The notes: a model not told the origin generated them from the letters alone. A DNA stretch of 30,641 nt from Nemertoderma westbladi (GCA_032718475.1 JAUCBJ010002642.1:1-30641); one strand, 5' to 3'. Shown: positions 9,736 through 18,651, counted from the stretch's first letter. Made by a program: numbers and translations.

Positions 9736-9917
9736 CCGCACTGGAAATAAGTAGTCAGACTTTTATCCCTGGCCTAACGGCCAAAGAAAACATTGCAGCA
9801 CACAGAGGGGGAATGACTGGGGGACAGTAATTAATTAGTATATAGTAGGCCTATATTAGAACTGGCTAGCCTTTCACACCATAGCAGAGAACCATTAACT
9901 ATTGCTTTATCACTTAG

Positions 9918-11636
9918 TCAGTCCGTAATGTCTACAGGTCCATCAATCATTTCAATATCTGATGATGGCTGTACATTTCTAGCACGTTTTAGATTCACAT
10001 TTCCAACTTTATTAGTGAAAACCAAGCGGAATTTTGGTATGAAAACTGTAAGAATTGATAGCGACGTGCAAACAAATATACTCGAGCCGGATATGGCGAA
10101 TCGTATTGTTGGTAGATTATCCTGAAAAAGATTGATTGGGACTCCGATACCGGCTATTATAGCCAAAGTGTATATGCATATACCTATTTCTTTGCTGTCG
10201 TTTAATTCATCTATTTTTATTTTTCGTGACTCGAGAGCAAGAAAAGTCCCATATATGAGAAAGATCCCCTTGTATATATAAATTGCTCCGAGCCAATATA
10301 GAAAGTTATTGGAGAGACATCTTCCTCGTTGATGGACTGTAATAGTGTCCATCTCTACATCGCTAATGGGATCTCCATGTTGATCTATTTTCCACTCAGG
10401 GGCGTCAGTAATCATCCAAGGTACCAATATAGCCATGTCAACTAGTAACAACACAGTTACCATTGCAACTAGCTTTGCATCTTTAATGATGATTCGTTTC
10501 CCTGCGGCGTTGTGCATGATGGCATTTATCCGCCACGTTTTAGCAAATAATGCACCATAGCCGATAGTGAATCCAAGAGCTAGTGTGAATGTCTGAGCGC
10601 AACAGATCCCAGATTGCGTATCAAGGGACCTATTTGTAATTCCCATTAGCACTATAGTAATATAACATAAAATTGCACCAATGGCAACAAAACCATTCAT
10701 TGTCGGACTAGAGAGTTTGATGACCTTTTTATTTCTGTAAACAAAGTTGAGAATGAATAATGTTAAGCTGGTAGCTATACCAAGAGTAGCTAGGATTGTA
10801 TATACAAGGAATATCCATAGTGGTACTCCAAATTGTTGGATTTCCTCTAACATGGAGTCTAAAGGAATTTTACTTCCTGTAAATTGAATGTCTTGGTCTA
10901 AAACTAATCCTCTAAATTCGTCATATACCCCCAACAACATCCTTTGAAGACCATCATTAATGCCAATCAGCTGTTCTATCCGTGCAATTCCACCTCGTCT
11001 CTGACCTTGAGATAGTTGACATCGCCCACTCATTCCTTCAAAGTCTACCATATCCATAGCATCAAGAAATACATCTCTGATAAATTGGTTGTCATAGTCG
11101 AAATCAACGATTGTTTTCCCTTGAACTTTCAGCTTTTCCTCTGAAATATTTAGAGCGATAGCAATAGCCCAGATTGAATCATAACCAAATGATACTAATT
11201 CCTTGTCATTTGTGGGTGTGGGATCATCCAAAGTTGTTAGGATATCTTTGTATGTTTCTAACGCATCTTTTCCTGATACAGTGCTTGTTGGATAAGGGGA
11301 AAGTGTGGTTGCGCTTATGGCGATTGAGTTATTTACAATGGCATTCATCATTGCGACAGTGCAGTTTGTCTTATCGAGCTTATCCATGTACCACATGTTT
11401 GTCCACCACCCAGGGACGAAATATACATACTTTGGTCCGTACATTCCCATGTAGTAGGCCATGCACATCAGTTGCCTGGCTACATGTTCATACATCTGTA
11501 GAATAATGATTCTAGCGTCAGATTTTTTTACATGCTGCAGGGCGAGAGTGGGGTCCAGCTTGAAGTTGCCTCTGACAACCTCAACATCATCTTTTTCCAG
11601 TTCTGCAACCAATTCATCATCCGTGAGAGTAAACAG
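9918..11636 (-). CDS. GABA-B-like metabotropic receptor (class C GPCR), last exon with all 7 TM helices
   Basis: This exon encodes 572 residues and a TGA stop. It starts after a TTTCTTTAG acceptor at 11637 in phase 0; the sequence then reads LFTLTDDELVAELEKDD, continuing the ligand-binding domain of the previous exon. Family marks: YDSIWAIAIALN and FEGMSGRCQLSQGQRRGGIARI (Venus-flytrap lobe), NKKVIKLSSPTMN after TM1, FAKTWRINAI after TM3, and YTLAIIAGIGVPIN in TM6. Counting from the Met codon equivalent at 11612, seven hydrophobic segments lie near 263-291, 307-324, 337-357, 380-402, 437-458, 476-495 and 504-525. C337/C338 and C432 are candidates for the TM3-ECL2 disulfide. The receptor would sit in the plasma membrane and couple ligand binding to G proteins. 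The cytoplasmic tail is short and lacks the coiled coil of mammalian GABA-B subunits. No introns interrupt the 7TM part. Confidence 0.9.
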   Translation of the reverse strand: MFTLTDDELVAELEKDDVEVVRGNFKLDPTLALQHVKKSDARIIILQMYEHVARQLMCMAYYMGMYGPKYVYFVPGWWTNMWYMDKLDKTNCTVAMMNAIVNNSIAISATTLSPYPTSTVSGKDALETYKDILTTLDDPTPTNDKELVSFGYDSIWAIAIALNISEEKLKVQGKTIVDFDYDNQFIRDVFLDAMDMVDFEGMSGRCQLSQGQRRGGIARIEQLIGINDGLQRMLLGVYDEFRGLVLDQDIQFTGSKIPLDSMLEEIQQFGVPLWIFLVYTILATLGIATSLTLFILNFVYRNKKVIKLSSPTMNGFVAIGAILCYITIVLMGITNRSLDTQSGICCAQTFTLALGFTIGYGALFAKTWRINAIMHNAAGKRIIIKDAKLVAMVTVLLLVDMAILVPWMITDAPEWKIDQHGDPISDVEMDTITVHQRGRCLSNNFLYWLGAIYIYKGIFLIYGTFLALESRKIKIDELNDSKEIGICIYTLAIIAGIGVPINLFQDNLPTIRFAISGSSIFVCTSLSILTVFIPKFRLVFTNKVGNVNLKRARNVQPSSDIEMIDGPVDITD

Positions 11637-11960
11637 CTAAAGAAAATAGTTTATGGTTATTAAATATATATAAAGCTTCTATTTATGCTTGAATAATGTA
11701 TTGTTTCAACAACTAAGGTGTTGCTGTAAAAGTCTCTTAACTAATAATGAATAAGTAGAATAATGAATAAATTTGGTAATGGTTAACTAGGTATGTCTAT
11801 AAGTATAAGCAGCTTAATAATCCTGTTTTTAGACTTTGTGAAGTTCTTTGATTTTGTAGAGGTTGGAGCCACCAGGATGGCTCTTCTCTATCTGTAAATA
11901 GTTTCTATAATATGAAATTTACAGGTTATTTTTACGATATTATGCAAGCTAATCATTCAC

Positions 11961-12119
11961 CTCTTCTAATTGCACTAGTGTAGCAACACGTTTCCAATTG
12001 AATAGTCGAATGAGGGATATTCTTGGTGGATTGTGAGCGGATTCTGTCGGATACATTCCTATATGCAGAGGGTAGAGATTCCTATCCGTTAGAGCGGGCG
12101 AACCTGAGACAGGAGACAC
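11961..12119 (-). CDS. GABA-B-like receptor, internal exon (ligand-binding domain)
   Basis: A 159-bp, 53-codon exon bounded by CATTCTAG before GTG (acceptor) and GAG followed by GTGAAT (donor), phase 0 at both ends. The translation includes SGSPALTDRNLYPLHIGMYP and LFNWKRVATLVQLEE. This fits the S-x-x-x-S-P-x-L-x-D-R-x-x-x-P and F-x-W-x-R-V-A-T-L pattern of GABA-B Venus-flytrap domains. It joins smoothly to the 12285-12422 exon (WNLIQ) upstream and to LFTLTDDEL downstream; the downstream intron is 324 bp. It was found from splice sites and homology because it contains no useful ATG. Confidence 0.85.
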
Positions 12120-12284
12120 CTAGAATGGGAAATATATGTAGAGATAGAGCAGAATATATACCAATTATACTATTACTTACAAATAAAAATCATATGTGAT
12201 TATTAAAAATTTGGAAACATTCACTTGGTAGCTAGTGTTATGAAATTGGACCTCAAGTAGCAATGCTACAAGGAAAATATGTAC

Positions 12285-12422
12285 CTGAATAAGATTCCAG
12301 TTAGCAGATGTTTGTGCAGTTGGTTGAGTAACAATGCTACAAGAGGCCCCCAATAACATCGTCATTGGTGGTTGACTATTTAGTAAGTCTATTAGCTGGC
12401 GCATCCCAATTCCAACATTACA
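12285..12422 (-). CDS. GABA-B-like receptor, internal exon (ligand-binding domain)
   Basis: A 138-bp, 46-codon exon after a GATTCTCAG acceptor and before a CAG/GTACAT donor, phase 0 at both ends. The translation runs CNVGIGMRQLIDLLNSQPPM, then MLLGASCSIVTQPTAQTSAN, then WNLIQ. The LLG-x-x-CS-x-V-T-x-P-x-A and WNLIQ motifs are typical of GABA-B ligand-binding domains. The frame reads on as VHIF past the donor, which is intronic. Exons upstream (signal peptide and the first 100-150 residues of the domain) were not found. They should lie at higher coordinates, which would place the 13281-18651 transposon in an intron or just 5' of the gene. Confidence 0.85.
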
Positions 12423-12538
12423 CTGAGAATCCTATAAGTATAAAACAATTACACATTAATTACACGTTCACGAATTGCAAAAGTTGATCTCTGTTTTATA
12501 GTAACCAAAATGAAGGGAAAGGTAGAGAAATTTTTTGT

Positions 12539-12658
12539 GTCAACCAGAATAATTTCCGAAAATATAAAAGCCGCTTGGAGTTAATTCTGGATCTTAAAAA
12601 GATCATTGACAGACTAACTACAAAGAAGAACAGACCAAATATTCGATATTCAGGGTAA
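12539..12658 (+). pseudogene. short LINE RT remnant
   Basis: A 39-codon plus-strand frame ending at TAA 12656-12658 reads NQNNFRKYKSRLELILDLKK and then a KKNRPN segment. It is a diverged match to the NGFRKGRGTMEPILALRRI block of LINE copies 1 and 2. Only this block is recognisable, so it is an old fragment upstream of the receptor exons. Confidence 0.5.
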
Positions 12659-13280
12659 TCGATTCTGTCATCATGACTGGAAGTGACGAATACTTATATA
12701 GGCATCACAACTCAACAGTATGGATCATCAATGATTTACTGCCATAGGCCGCCCTAATTAGCAAGGAAAATTTAACGAAGTAAGTAGCCAATTATTATAT
12801 CGAACATGCCTTCAGTATGCTAATTTTTTATATTTATAAAGGTGTTTTAGGTAGAGATCCGCTCGGGTTGTCATACTTAAAGGTCGTTTAACACAACTCT
12901 ATATGAAAATTTAACGATGGTATTTTAACCCTTGAGGTGACATTATTTGGTTCTTATTATACGTATTCAAAGCCTTAAATTAAAAGTAAAACTTTTTTAA
13001 ATTAAAAAACGTTTGATATTGCATTGTCAGATTCCCCTCTATATTTTAGATTTGTTATCATTTTCGAACAGCCACAGGTACAGTCGTCATAGTTGCAGTC
13101 ATTTATTGTTTATATATATACTAATATTTATATAGCACCCTATGCAATATGTTCTAACCGCTAAATTAAGACTAACAACAGCCTAATTACTGCATGTCAG
13201 TCACAGAGTAGCTGTTTTCATGTTTCTACGGAAGCCCACAGTGGCCACTAAACTTCACACATAAGAACTGCTCTCAATAT
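12659..13280. other. AT-rich spacer, no gene seen
   Basis: AT-rich DNA between the LINE remnant and the minisatellite end of the 5.4-kb transposon. No missing receptor exon was recognised on the minus strand. Outside the array the sequence is unlike the right flank of the transposon, which supports the array edge as the element end. Confidence 0.4.
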
Positions 13281-13630
13281 GTGTGAGAGGTTGTCTTTGT
13301 GTGTGAGAGGTCGTCTTTGTGTGTGAGAGGTTGACCATTATGTGTGAGAGGTTGTCTTTGTGTGTGAGAGTTTGTCTTTGTGTGAGAGGTTGTCCATTAT
13401 GTGTGAGAGGTTGTCTTTGTGTGAGAGGTTGACTTTGTGTGTGAGAGGTTGTCTTTGTGTGTGAGAGGTTGTCTTTGTGTGTGAGAGTTTGTCTTTGTGT
13501 GAGAGGTTGTCCATTATGTGTGAGAGGTTGTCTTTGTGTGGGAGGTTGACTTTGTGTGTGAGAGGTTGTCTTTGTGTGTGAGAGGTTGTCTTTGTGTGTG
13601 AGAGGTTGTCTTTGTGTGTGAGAGGTTGTC
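13281..13630 (-). repeat. left inverted minisatellite end, 20-bp unit
   Basis: About 17 units of GTGTGAGAGGTTGTCTTTGT with variants (GTCCATTAT, TTGACTTTG, 18-bp short forms). A block of about 118 bp containing the variants GTTTGTCTTTGTGTGAGAGG and GTCCATTAT is itself repeated (about 13371-13490 and 13491-13610). It is the reverse complement of the array at 18345-18651. The 133-codon minus-strand frame over it is only a product of the repeat. Confidence 0.95.
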
Positions 13631-13804
13631 AGCTCCACAACTCCATGGTAACACAAAATAGGCGCGAAATTTGAATTGTATTCATAGGCGAATTGACAGT
13701 ATTTATTTAGCCCTGTAGGGCTGCAGTACAGCAGTATGGCTTGCTATTATACAGTATTAGTGAACATACTTATAATTCTGTAATTCTGTACTTTGTACTG
13801 AAAG

Positions 13805-14956
13805 ATGAGTATGCCAACTAGTAATAATAATGATCTCCATAACATTCTAAGTTATTACTTTCGCTAAGGTCATACTCATCAAGAACTCATTAGTATTATT
13901 TCTCGAAATCACGGCATAATTTTGACTAAGCGAACTTTACGCCGCCGCTTGCACGATCTAGGACTTTCTCGGCGGAATACCGGGAATACTTACGATCTCG
14001 ATACAATTGTAAGAGAGATAACCACAATAACTCAAGGTTCTTCCTCGTGCTGGGGCTACAGAAGTGTATGGCATCAACTTAAACTTAAAGGGTTCCAAAT
14101 TCCGAGAAGAGATGTAGCTCTGATATTACGAACTCTATCTCCGAACTCGACTGAGTTGCGTCGACGGCATCGCCTTCAGCGACGGCAGTACTTTACGATT
14201 GGGCCGAATGCTGTTTGGCATGCGGATGGACACGATAAACTGAAACCCTACGGTTTTGCCATCCACGGTGCTATTGATGGCTGGTCTCGATATATTATGT
14301 GGCTCAGAGTTCTAAGATCGAACAATAATCCCAACATTATCTGCTCATTGTTCTTAGAAACTATAAAACTTTATGGGTGTCCCAGGAAGCTCCAGACTGA
14401 TAGAGGAACTGAAAATGGGATTATGGCTGCCACACAAGCTTTTTTCAATGACAACATTGATGCTCATCAATACATCGGCTCTCATCGAAACCAGCGTATA
14501 GAGGGATGGTGGTCTTACTTGCGCAGATCCTGGGGAAATTTCTGGATTAATTTCTTCAAAGACTTAATTGAAGTAGGTGTTTACGACCCATCAGACTCGG
14601 CACAATGCGATATAATGTGGTTCTCGTTCTCGCAACTGATTCAGTCCGAACTTGACAATGTTATTCACCATTGGAACACACATTACATTCGTAGGTCCCA
14701 TCGTAACACGGTTAATGGAAGACCTATCTACAATTATTTCAACCCTGGTGACCGGAATGGTCAAGATAGACTCAGTGTCACTGTGCCCAATTGCAGTATA
14801 GCTATTGTAGCTGATGAACTTGTTTATCCATCTCAGGTCAGCACAGTTACAGAATATTGCTGCTACTTGAGTCGAACACTCGGTTGGTCCACTCCAAGTA
14901 ATTGCAAAGAAGCGCTGCAGCGATTCTATTTCATCAAAGCAAATCATTACCAATGA
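13805..14956 (+). CDS. integrase-type (rve, DDE) transposase with one in-frame stop
   Basis: The open part (13922-14956, 344 codons) has an N-terminal helix-turn-helix-like region with KRTLRRRLHDLGLSRR, then a GYRSVWHQLKLKGF helical block, then a retroviral-integrase-fold core. The catalytic acidic triad, numbered from codon 13922, is D102 in WHADGHDKLKPYGF, D160 in LQTDRGTEN and E194 in NQRIEGWW, giving D-57-D-33-E. This matches the metazoan integrase-core family annotated from cnidarians and fish, which resembles IS3-like and retroviral integrases. It would cut and join the transposon ends. In the same frame upstream an ATG at 13805 gives 20 codons ending in SYYFR, then TAA (13865-13867), then GHTHQELISIISRNHGI, which fits the family N-terminus. 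The full frame is therefore 383 codons with one stop. An AATAAA follows at 15056. Confidence 0.85.
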
Positions 14957-15055
14957 TTTGGTACCTACCCTTGTTGCTCTTTTGCTTTAAGTTTATGATA
15001 TAATACTATATTATGTTATGATAATTAATAATAAAAATAATCATTGGCGGTCCTC

Positions 15056-15061
15056 AATAAA
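15056..15061 (+). terminator. poly(A) signal for the transposase
   Basis: AATAAA about 100 nt after the transposase stop codon, before the nested MITE. Confidence 0.45.
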
Positions 15062-15154
15062 TACAGTCACGCTCTCCACCACAGTACCGTTTATCCACCT
15101 GAATCTGAGTCCATAGTAAAAAAAAAGGGGGGGGGGGGTGGGATTACACCCAAG

Positions 15155-15895
15155 ATTTAGGGATGTATCGGAATTCCGTTCCGGCCGAAATTAGGCAGTT
15201 TTTGACCGATTCCGGCCGGAATTACAGAGATTCCGGCGCCGGAATGCCGGAATTTTCGTTTTTTTTTCTTCTAAATAATATACCTTTATACCCTCTACAA
15301 AACGAGCTGATAGTATTAATTTAAGTTGATAGTATTTAGTATTAATCGTGCTGATAGTATTAATTTTGGATATTACAATTATTATTTTTAAACTTTAACA
15401 AATAAGCATTTTTTTAAAACAATAAATTGAAATAAAAGGTTACATAGTTTAATTTCATATCCAATTAACTAAAACAATCTCCATTCTCCTGGCTAATGCA
15501 AACTCGGACCCAACAGGCTGAATGGCAGTGCAGTGGTAAGCAGTACACAGTACAGCAGTACATACTGGAAGTTTAAATAGCAATCTGGTTGCTAGGCAGC
15601 CGTCAAATACAGCTGGTGGTGGTTGGTGAGTAATTATTTAGATTTTACGTGCTGTATTTTGTATGTGCTGTACTGTTCTTTTGATAACTATTTGAATATG
15701 AGTTTTATCTAAATTTAAATCTAAGTTTTAAAGAAAAAAAATGCTAGACCCCACCCTAACTATTTCGTGGATTCTATGATACCAAGGGGTTAGTTTATGA
15801 AAATTCCAGTTCCGGTCGGAATATTCCGGCAATTGTAATTCCGGTTCCGGTTCCGGCCGGAACCGAAATTTCGGCATTAACTCATTGTTTTTCAA
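15155..15895. mobile_element. nested inverted-repeat element with CCGGAATT-rich ends
   Basis: The left end (about 15155-15260) is packed with GGAATTCCG, TTCCGGCCG and CCGGAATGCCGG motifs. The right end (about 15798-15885) carries the inverted counterpart (GGAATATTCCGG, GGTTCCGGCCGGAACCG). The middle is AT-rich with no coding frame. This fits a non-autonomous DNA transposon of about 740 bp inserted between the 3' ends of the two transposon genes. No target duplication was resolved, so the ends are approximate. An A9/G12 homopolymer lies just outside at about 15119-15141. Confidence 0.55.
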
Positions 15896-15947
15896 ATAAA
15901 AAAAACAAAAATTTGAAATTATAATTAATAAAAAACAACAGTGAACT

Positions 15948-15953
15948 TTTATT
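15948..15953 (-). terminator. poly(A) signal for the HECT gene
   Basis: AATAAA on the minus strand about 85 nt past the HECT stop codon, just outside the nested MITE. Confidence 0.4.
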
Positions 15954-16036
15954 TAAAAGAGGCAATATCTACAATTATTAAAATCCAACTAAAACCATCA
16001 ATACCCCATTTAAAACAATACTAAATACAACAACCA

Positions 16037-18064
16037 TTATATCAATCCGAAGGCTGCCCCACTTTCTAGGACGGCGCTAACAATTCCTTTGCATAGATCG
16101 TGTTTTGAATTAAAATGAATCGGAAGCGAGAGTTGAAATGCACATGTTGAAAATGTCATTCGGCAGTTACATGCTGGTTGGCAATGCTTAAATTCAATTG
16201 TTAGCTTTGGAATATTAGTTGGTCTCGGTGAGCCAAAAAACCAGCACTTTAGGCTCGAAATATCCATTTGTAATTCACCATCAGCCAGGTAACCCTGTGA
16301 AACTAAATCTTCCATTAGTTCTCCTAGCCAGAATAGAACGTCCTCCTCTCTCATGTGGTTATTGGAACCAACTTCGGTTCGGTTATTGATAATAGCTGAG
16401 TCAAAGACATCGACAAGGTCGACAGTGGGCGAAGAACACAGGAACTTGAATAGAATATATTTACTAACATTCGGCATGCAATCAAAAATTCCGTCCTTGA
16501 TACAATCCAGAGCAGCCTTATTGTGTAGTATTAACTTAACCTTCAAGAAATTGCAAATGAACTTTTCCTTTTCTGCTAGAGAGGCTTCAAGAGTTGGTGG
16601 AATCAGTCCAACATCATAGCTATCACGAACACTATCTGATAAATATTTGTCCATTAAGTTTCCATCAGACAAGGTTGGATGAGTTTTAATAATACTTAAT
16701 ATATCGATAAACTGTCCATAAACTATATAAGCACTAACGACAGGATGCATGATCCCAAAAGATTGTTCACCGTGGTAAAATGACATTGCTATGAGCTTTC
16801 CAAGTTTGTTGAAAGTCCCATTAACAACCAAAGACATGTCTGCACAAGATGGCGCCAACAAATCGTCGTAAATAAAAAAGAGAGCACTCGAGTGTAGATT
16901 AGTGATAATAGAGCCAAATAGATCCCTTCGGAGGCCACCTTGATCTTCCCCAGGTTCGCCAATAAATCTAATTTTCAAGTAGCCACGGGGATTTAAATGC
17001 TCGACCTTATTTAGCATATCTTTTAACAGGTTTCTCCTTCTAACGCGAATATAATTATATGCTATTTCGACATTATCATCCAATACATAATAATCATACT
17101 CAACAGCCGCGCTCTGAATAATCTCCATATCACTACGAGATAATTCAAAGTAGTTTTTATTAAAAGTTATAAAATCTTTAGCAGGTTCATCTGATTGGTT
17201 GATATTAATACCATGATTAGGATTACCGGTACCGTTGCTATTTTCATCATCATCATCAATAACATAAATTTCATCTGTTTGAAAGTCGGGTTGATGACAA
17301 CCTACCTGCGAAGTTCCACTAATCCGGCCTCCATTGGGATGATTTGTAGTAACTAGTTGAGGTGTACTCCTCTCCGTAGGAACTGGAGGCTGCCCGGCTG
17401 TATGGTCTCGTCTTAGCTCGCATCCTCTACCGGTATCGCTTCCACTCGGATCATTTTCACTTCCACTCCGCTCATCTCTACCGGTATCGCTTCCTGTTTG
17501 TCCTTCCTCAGTGTTTAAGGAGAGTTCATAGTCGGCTTTATCACAAAGCAGAAAGGTTAATCGCCGGAACTGTTTTCCAATTTCCGTCTGATATTTTGTT
17601 AATATAAAGTCCCCCTTGTCAATCGGCAACTTATCTGCGGGTGTCTTGTCCATATATAATAGCATTAATCTATCATCAGGAATGGAGGATTTAAATACAT
17701 CTTTATAAAGGGCTCGGTATTTCCGTATCGATAATTCGAGAAGTTCACCATAATTTGCATTTTTAGAGATAGTTAGTTGTATAGTCTTCCGCCAGACTTG
17801 TTTTAAAATGCGAATATTGTTGGTATAAACACAGGCTCCGATATTCACTGACACATCAGCATCCGTTTTTGAGCGCTTTGGACTGGACGACGGCACCGGC
17901 TGAAGATGGCCTTTCTTCTTCTCTGATAGAAATTCCCGAAATCGCATTAGCGGCTCCTCCAGAGTGGTCAATCTCTCGTCGCTGCCGCGTTGAATCGATT
18001 CCCCACAGAGGTTACAAAATACGGATCCGATAGGTACAACACTGTGGCATCTAGAACACAACAT
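16037..18064 (-). CDS. transposon-borne zinc-ribbon/SIM/HECT E3 ubiquitin-ligase-like protein
   Basis: An intact 675-codon frame. The ATG at 18064 directly precedes a zinc ribbon, which supports this start: C3-x2-C6-x10-C17-x2-C20. Next come a basic PKRSK stretch (62-66, possible nuclear signal), a globular region at about 84-176 (KTIQLTISKN...DDRLMLLYMDKTPADKLP...FILTKYQ, possibly ubiquitin-like), an acidic low-complexity linker, and a SUMO-interaction-like motif IYVIDDDDE (266-274). A HECT domain occupies about 335-675, with KIRFIGEPGEDQGGLRRDLF and the catalytic cysteine C641 in FSTCAFQLSLP. HECT ligases take ubiquitin onto this Cys and pass it to a substrate. The gene lies convergent to the transposase and starts about 280 bp inside the right array. 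It resembles the G2E3-like HECT proteins that are multicopy in some animal genomes. A SUMO-directed role is inference. Confidence 0.85.
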   Translation of the reverse strand: MLCSRCHSVVPIGSVFCNLCGESIQRGSDERLTTLEEPLMRFREFLSEKKKGHLQPVPSSSPKRSKTDADVSVNIGACVYTNNIRILKQVWRKTIQLTISKNANYGELLELSIRKYRALYKDVFKSSIPDDRLMLLYMDKTPADKLPIDKGDFILTKYQTEIGKQFRRLTFLLCDKADYELSLNTEEGQTGSDTGRDERSGSENDPSGSDTGRGCELRRDHTAGQPPVPTERSTPQLVTTNHPNGGRISGTSQVGCHQPDFQTDEIYVIDDDDENSNGTGNPNHGININQSDEPAKDFITFNKNYFELSRSDMEIIQSAAVEYDYYVLDDNVEIAYNYIRVRRRNLLKDMLNKVEHLNPRGYLKIRFIGEPGEDQGGLRRDLFGSIITNLHSSALFFIYDDLLAPSCADMSLVVNGTFNKLGKLIAMSFYHGEQSFGIMHPVVSAYIVYGQFIDILSIIKTHPTLSDGNLMDKYLSDSVRDSYDVGLIPPTLEASLAEKEKFICNFLKVKLILHNKAALDCIKDGIFDCMPNVSKYILFKFLCSSPTVDLVDVFDSAIINNRTEVGSNNHMREEDVLFWLGELMEDLVSQGYLADGELQMDISSLKCWFFGSPRPTNIPKLTIEFKHCQPACNCRMTFSTCAFQLSLPIHFNSKHDLCKGIVSAVLESGAAFGLI

Positions 18065-18344
18065 TCTGACATTGTAAGACGGTGTTTACAAATACAGTTC
18101 GAATTTAAGAATTGGTACCGAACCAACAGGCGACAGACAGGTAGAACTACAACCAACCAACACAGCAACAGTACAGCACACAGCAGTAGGCCTACCGTTA
18201 CAGCGTTAACCACACGACAGCAGTACTACAGTATGCACTACTGCACTACTACAGCCGTAAGCATACAGGCCTATTTATAGCTAAGTGCTAAGCCTACAGG
18301 CAAATTTCGCGCATTTTTTAATATAATTGTTGAATTGCGGAGCT

Positions 18345-18651
18345 GACAACCTCTCACACACAAAGTCAACCTCTCACTCAAAGACAACCTCTCACACACA
18401 AAGACAACCTCTCACACAAAGACAACCTCTCACACACAAAGACAACCTCTCACACACAGACAACCTCTCACACACAAAGACAACCTCTCACACACAAAGA
18501 CAACCTCTCACACACAAAGACAACCTCTCACACACAAAGACAACCTCTCACACACAAAGACAACCTCTCACACACAAAGACAACCTCTCACACACAAAGA
18601 CAACCTCTCACACACAAAGACAACCTCTCACACACAAAGACAACCTCTCAC
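18345..18651 (+). repeat. right inverted minisatellite end, 20-bp unit
   Basis: About 15 units of CAACCTCTCACACACAAAGA, more uniform than the left array, inverted relative to it. It lies about 280 bp upstream of the HECT start codon. The frame of His/Thr/Gln repeats at 18327-18680 is a by-product of the repeat and not a gene. Confidence 0.95.

Larger units (their letters stand above)
13281..18651. mobile_element. 5.4-kb DNA transposon with inverted minisatellite ends, integrase and HECT protein
   Basis: Two arrays of the same 20-bp unit stand in opposite orientation at 13281-13630 and 18345-18651. Just inside them both sides share AGCTCC/GGAGCT and GCGCGAAATTTG (13662-13673) or its complement (18301-18312), so the terminal inverted repeat is about 390 bp on the left and 350 bp on the right. 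Between them lie exactly two long genes, tail to tail: an integrase-type transposase and a HECT protein. A nested inverted-repeat element (about 15155-15895) separates their 3' ends. The flanks outside the arrays are unrelated. A 6-bp target duplication could be ATATGT/GTATAC, which match at only 3 of 6 positions, so the exact ends are unproven. Confidence 0.8.

Noticed and set aside
11174-11506. 110-codon plus-strand frame
   Set aside because: Antisense shadow of the GABA-B-like receptor exon.
13255-13656. 133-codon frame of THKDNLSHTK-type repeats
   Set aside because: It is produced by the 20-bp minisatellite, and similar frames arise in the inverted array at 18327-18680.
13281-18651. CRISPR-like array
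   Set aside because: The 20-bp units are directly abutting with no spacers, and the setting is a eukaryotic genome.
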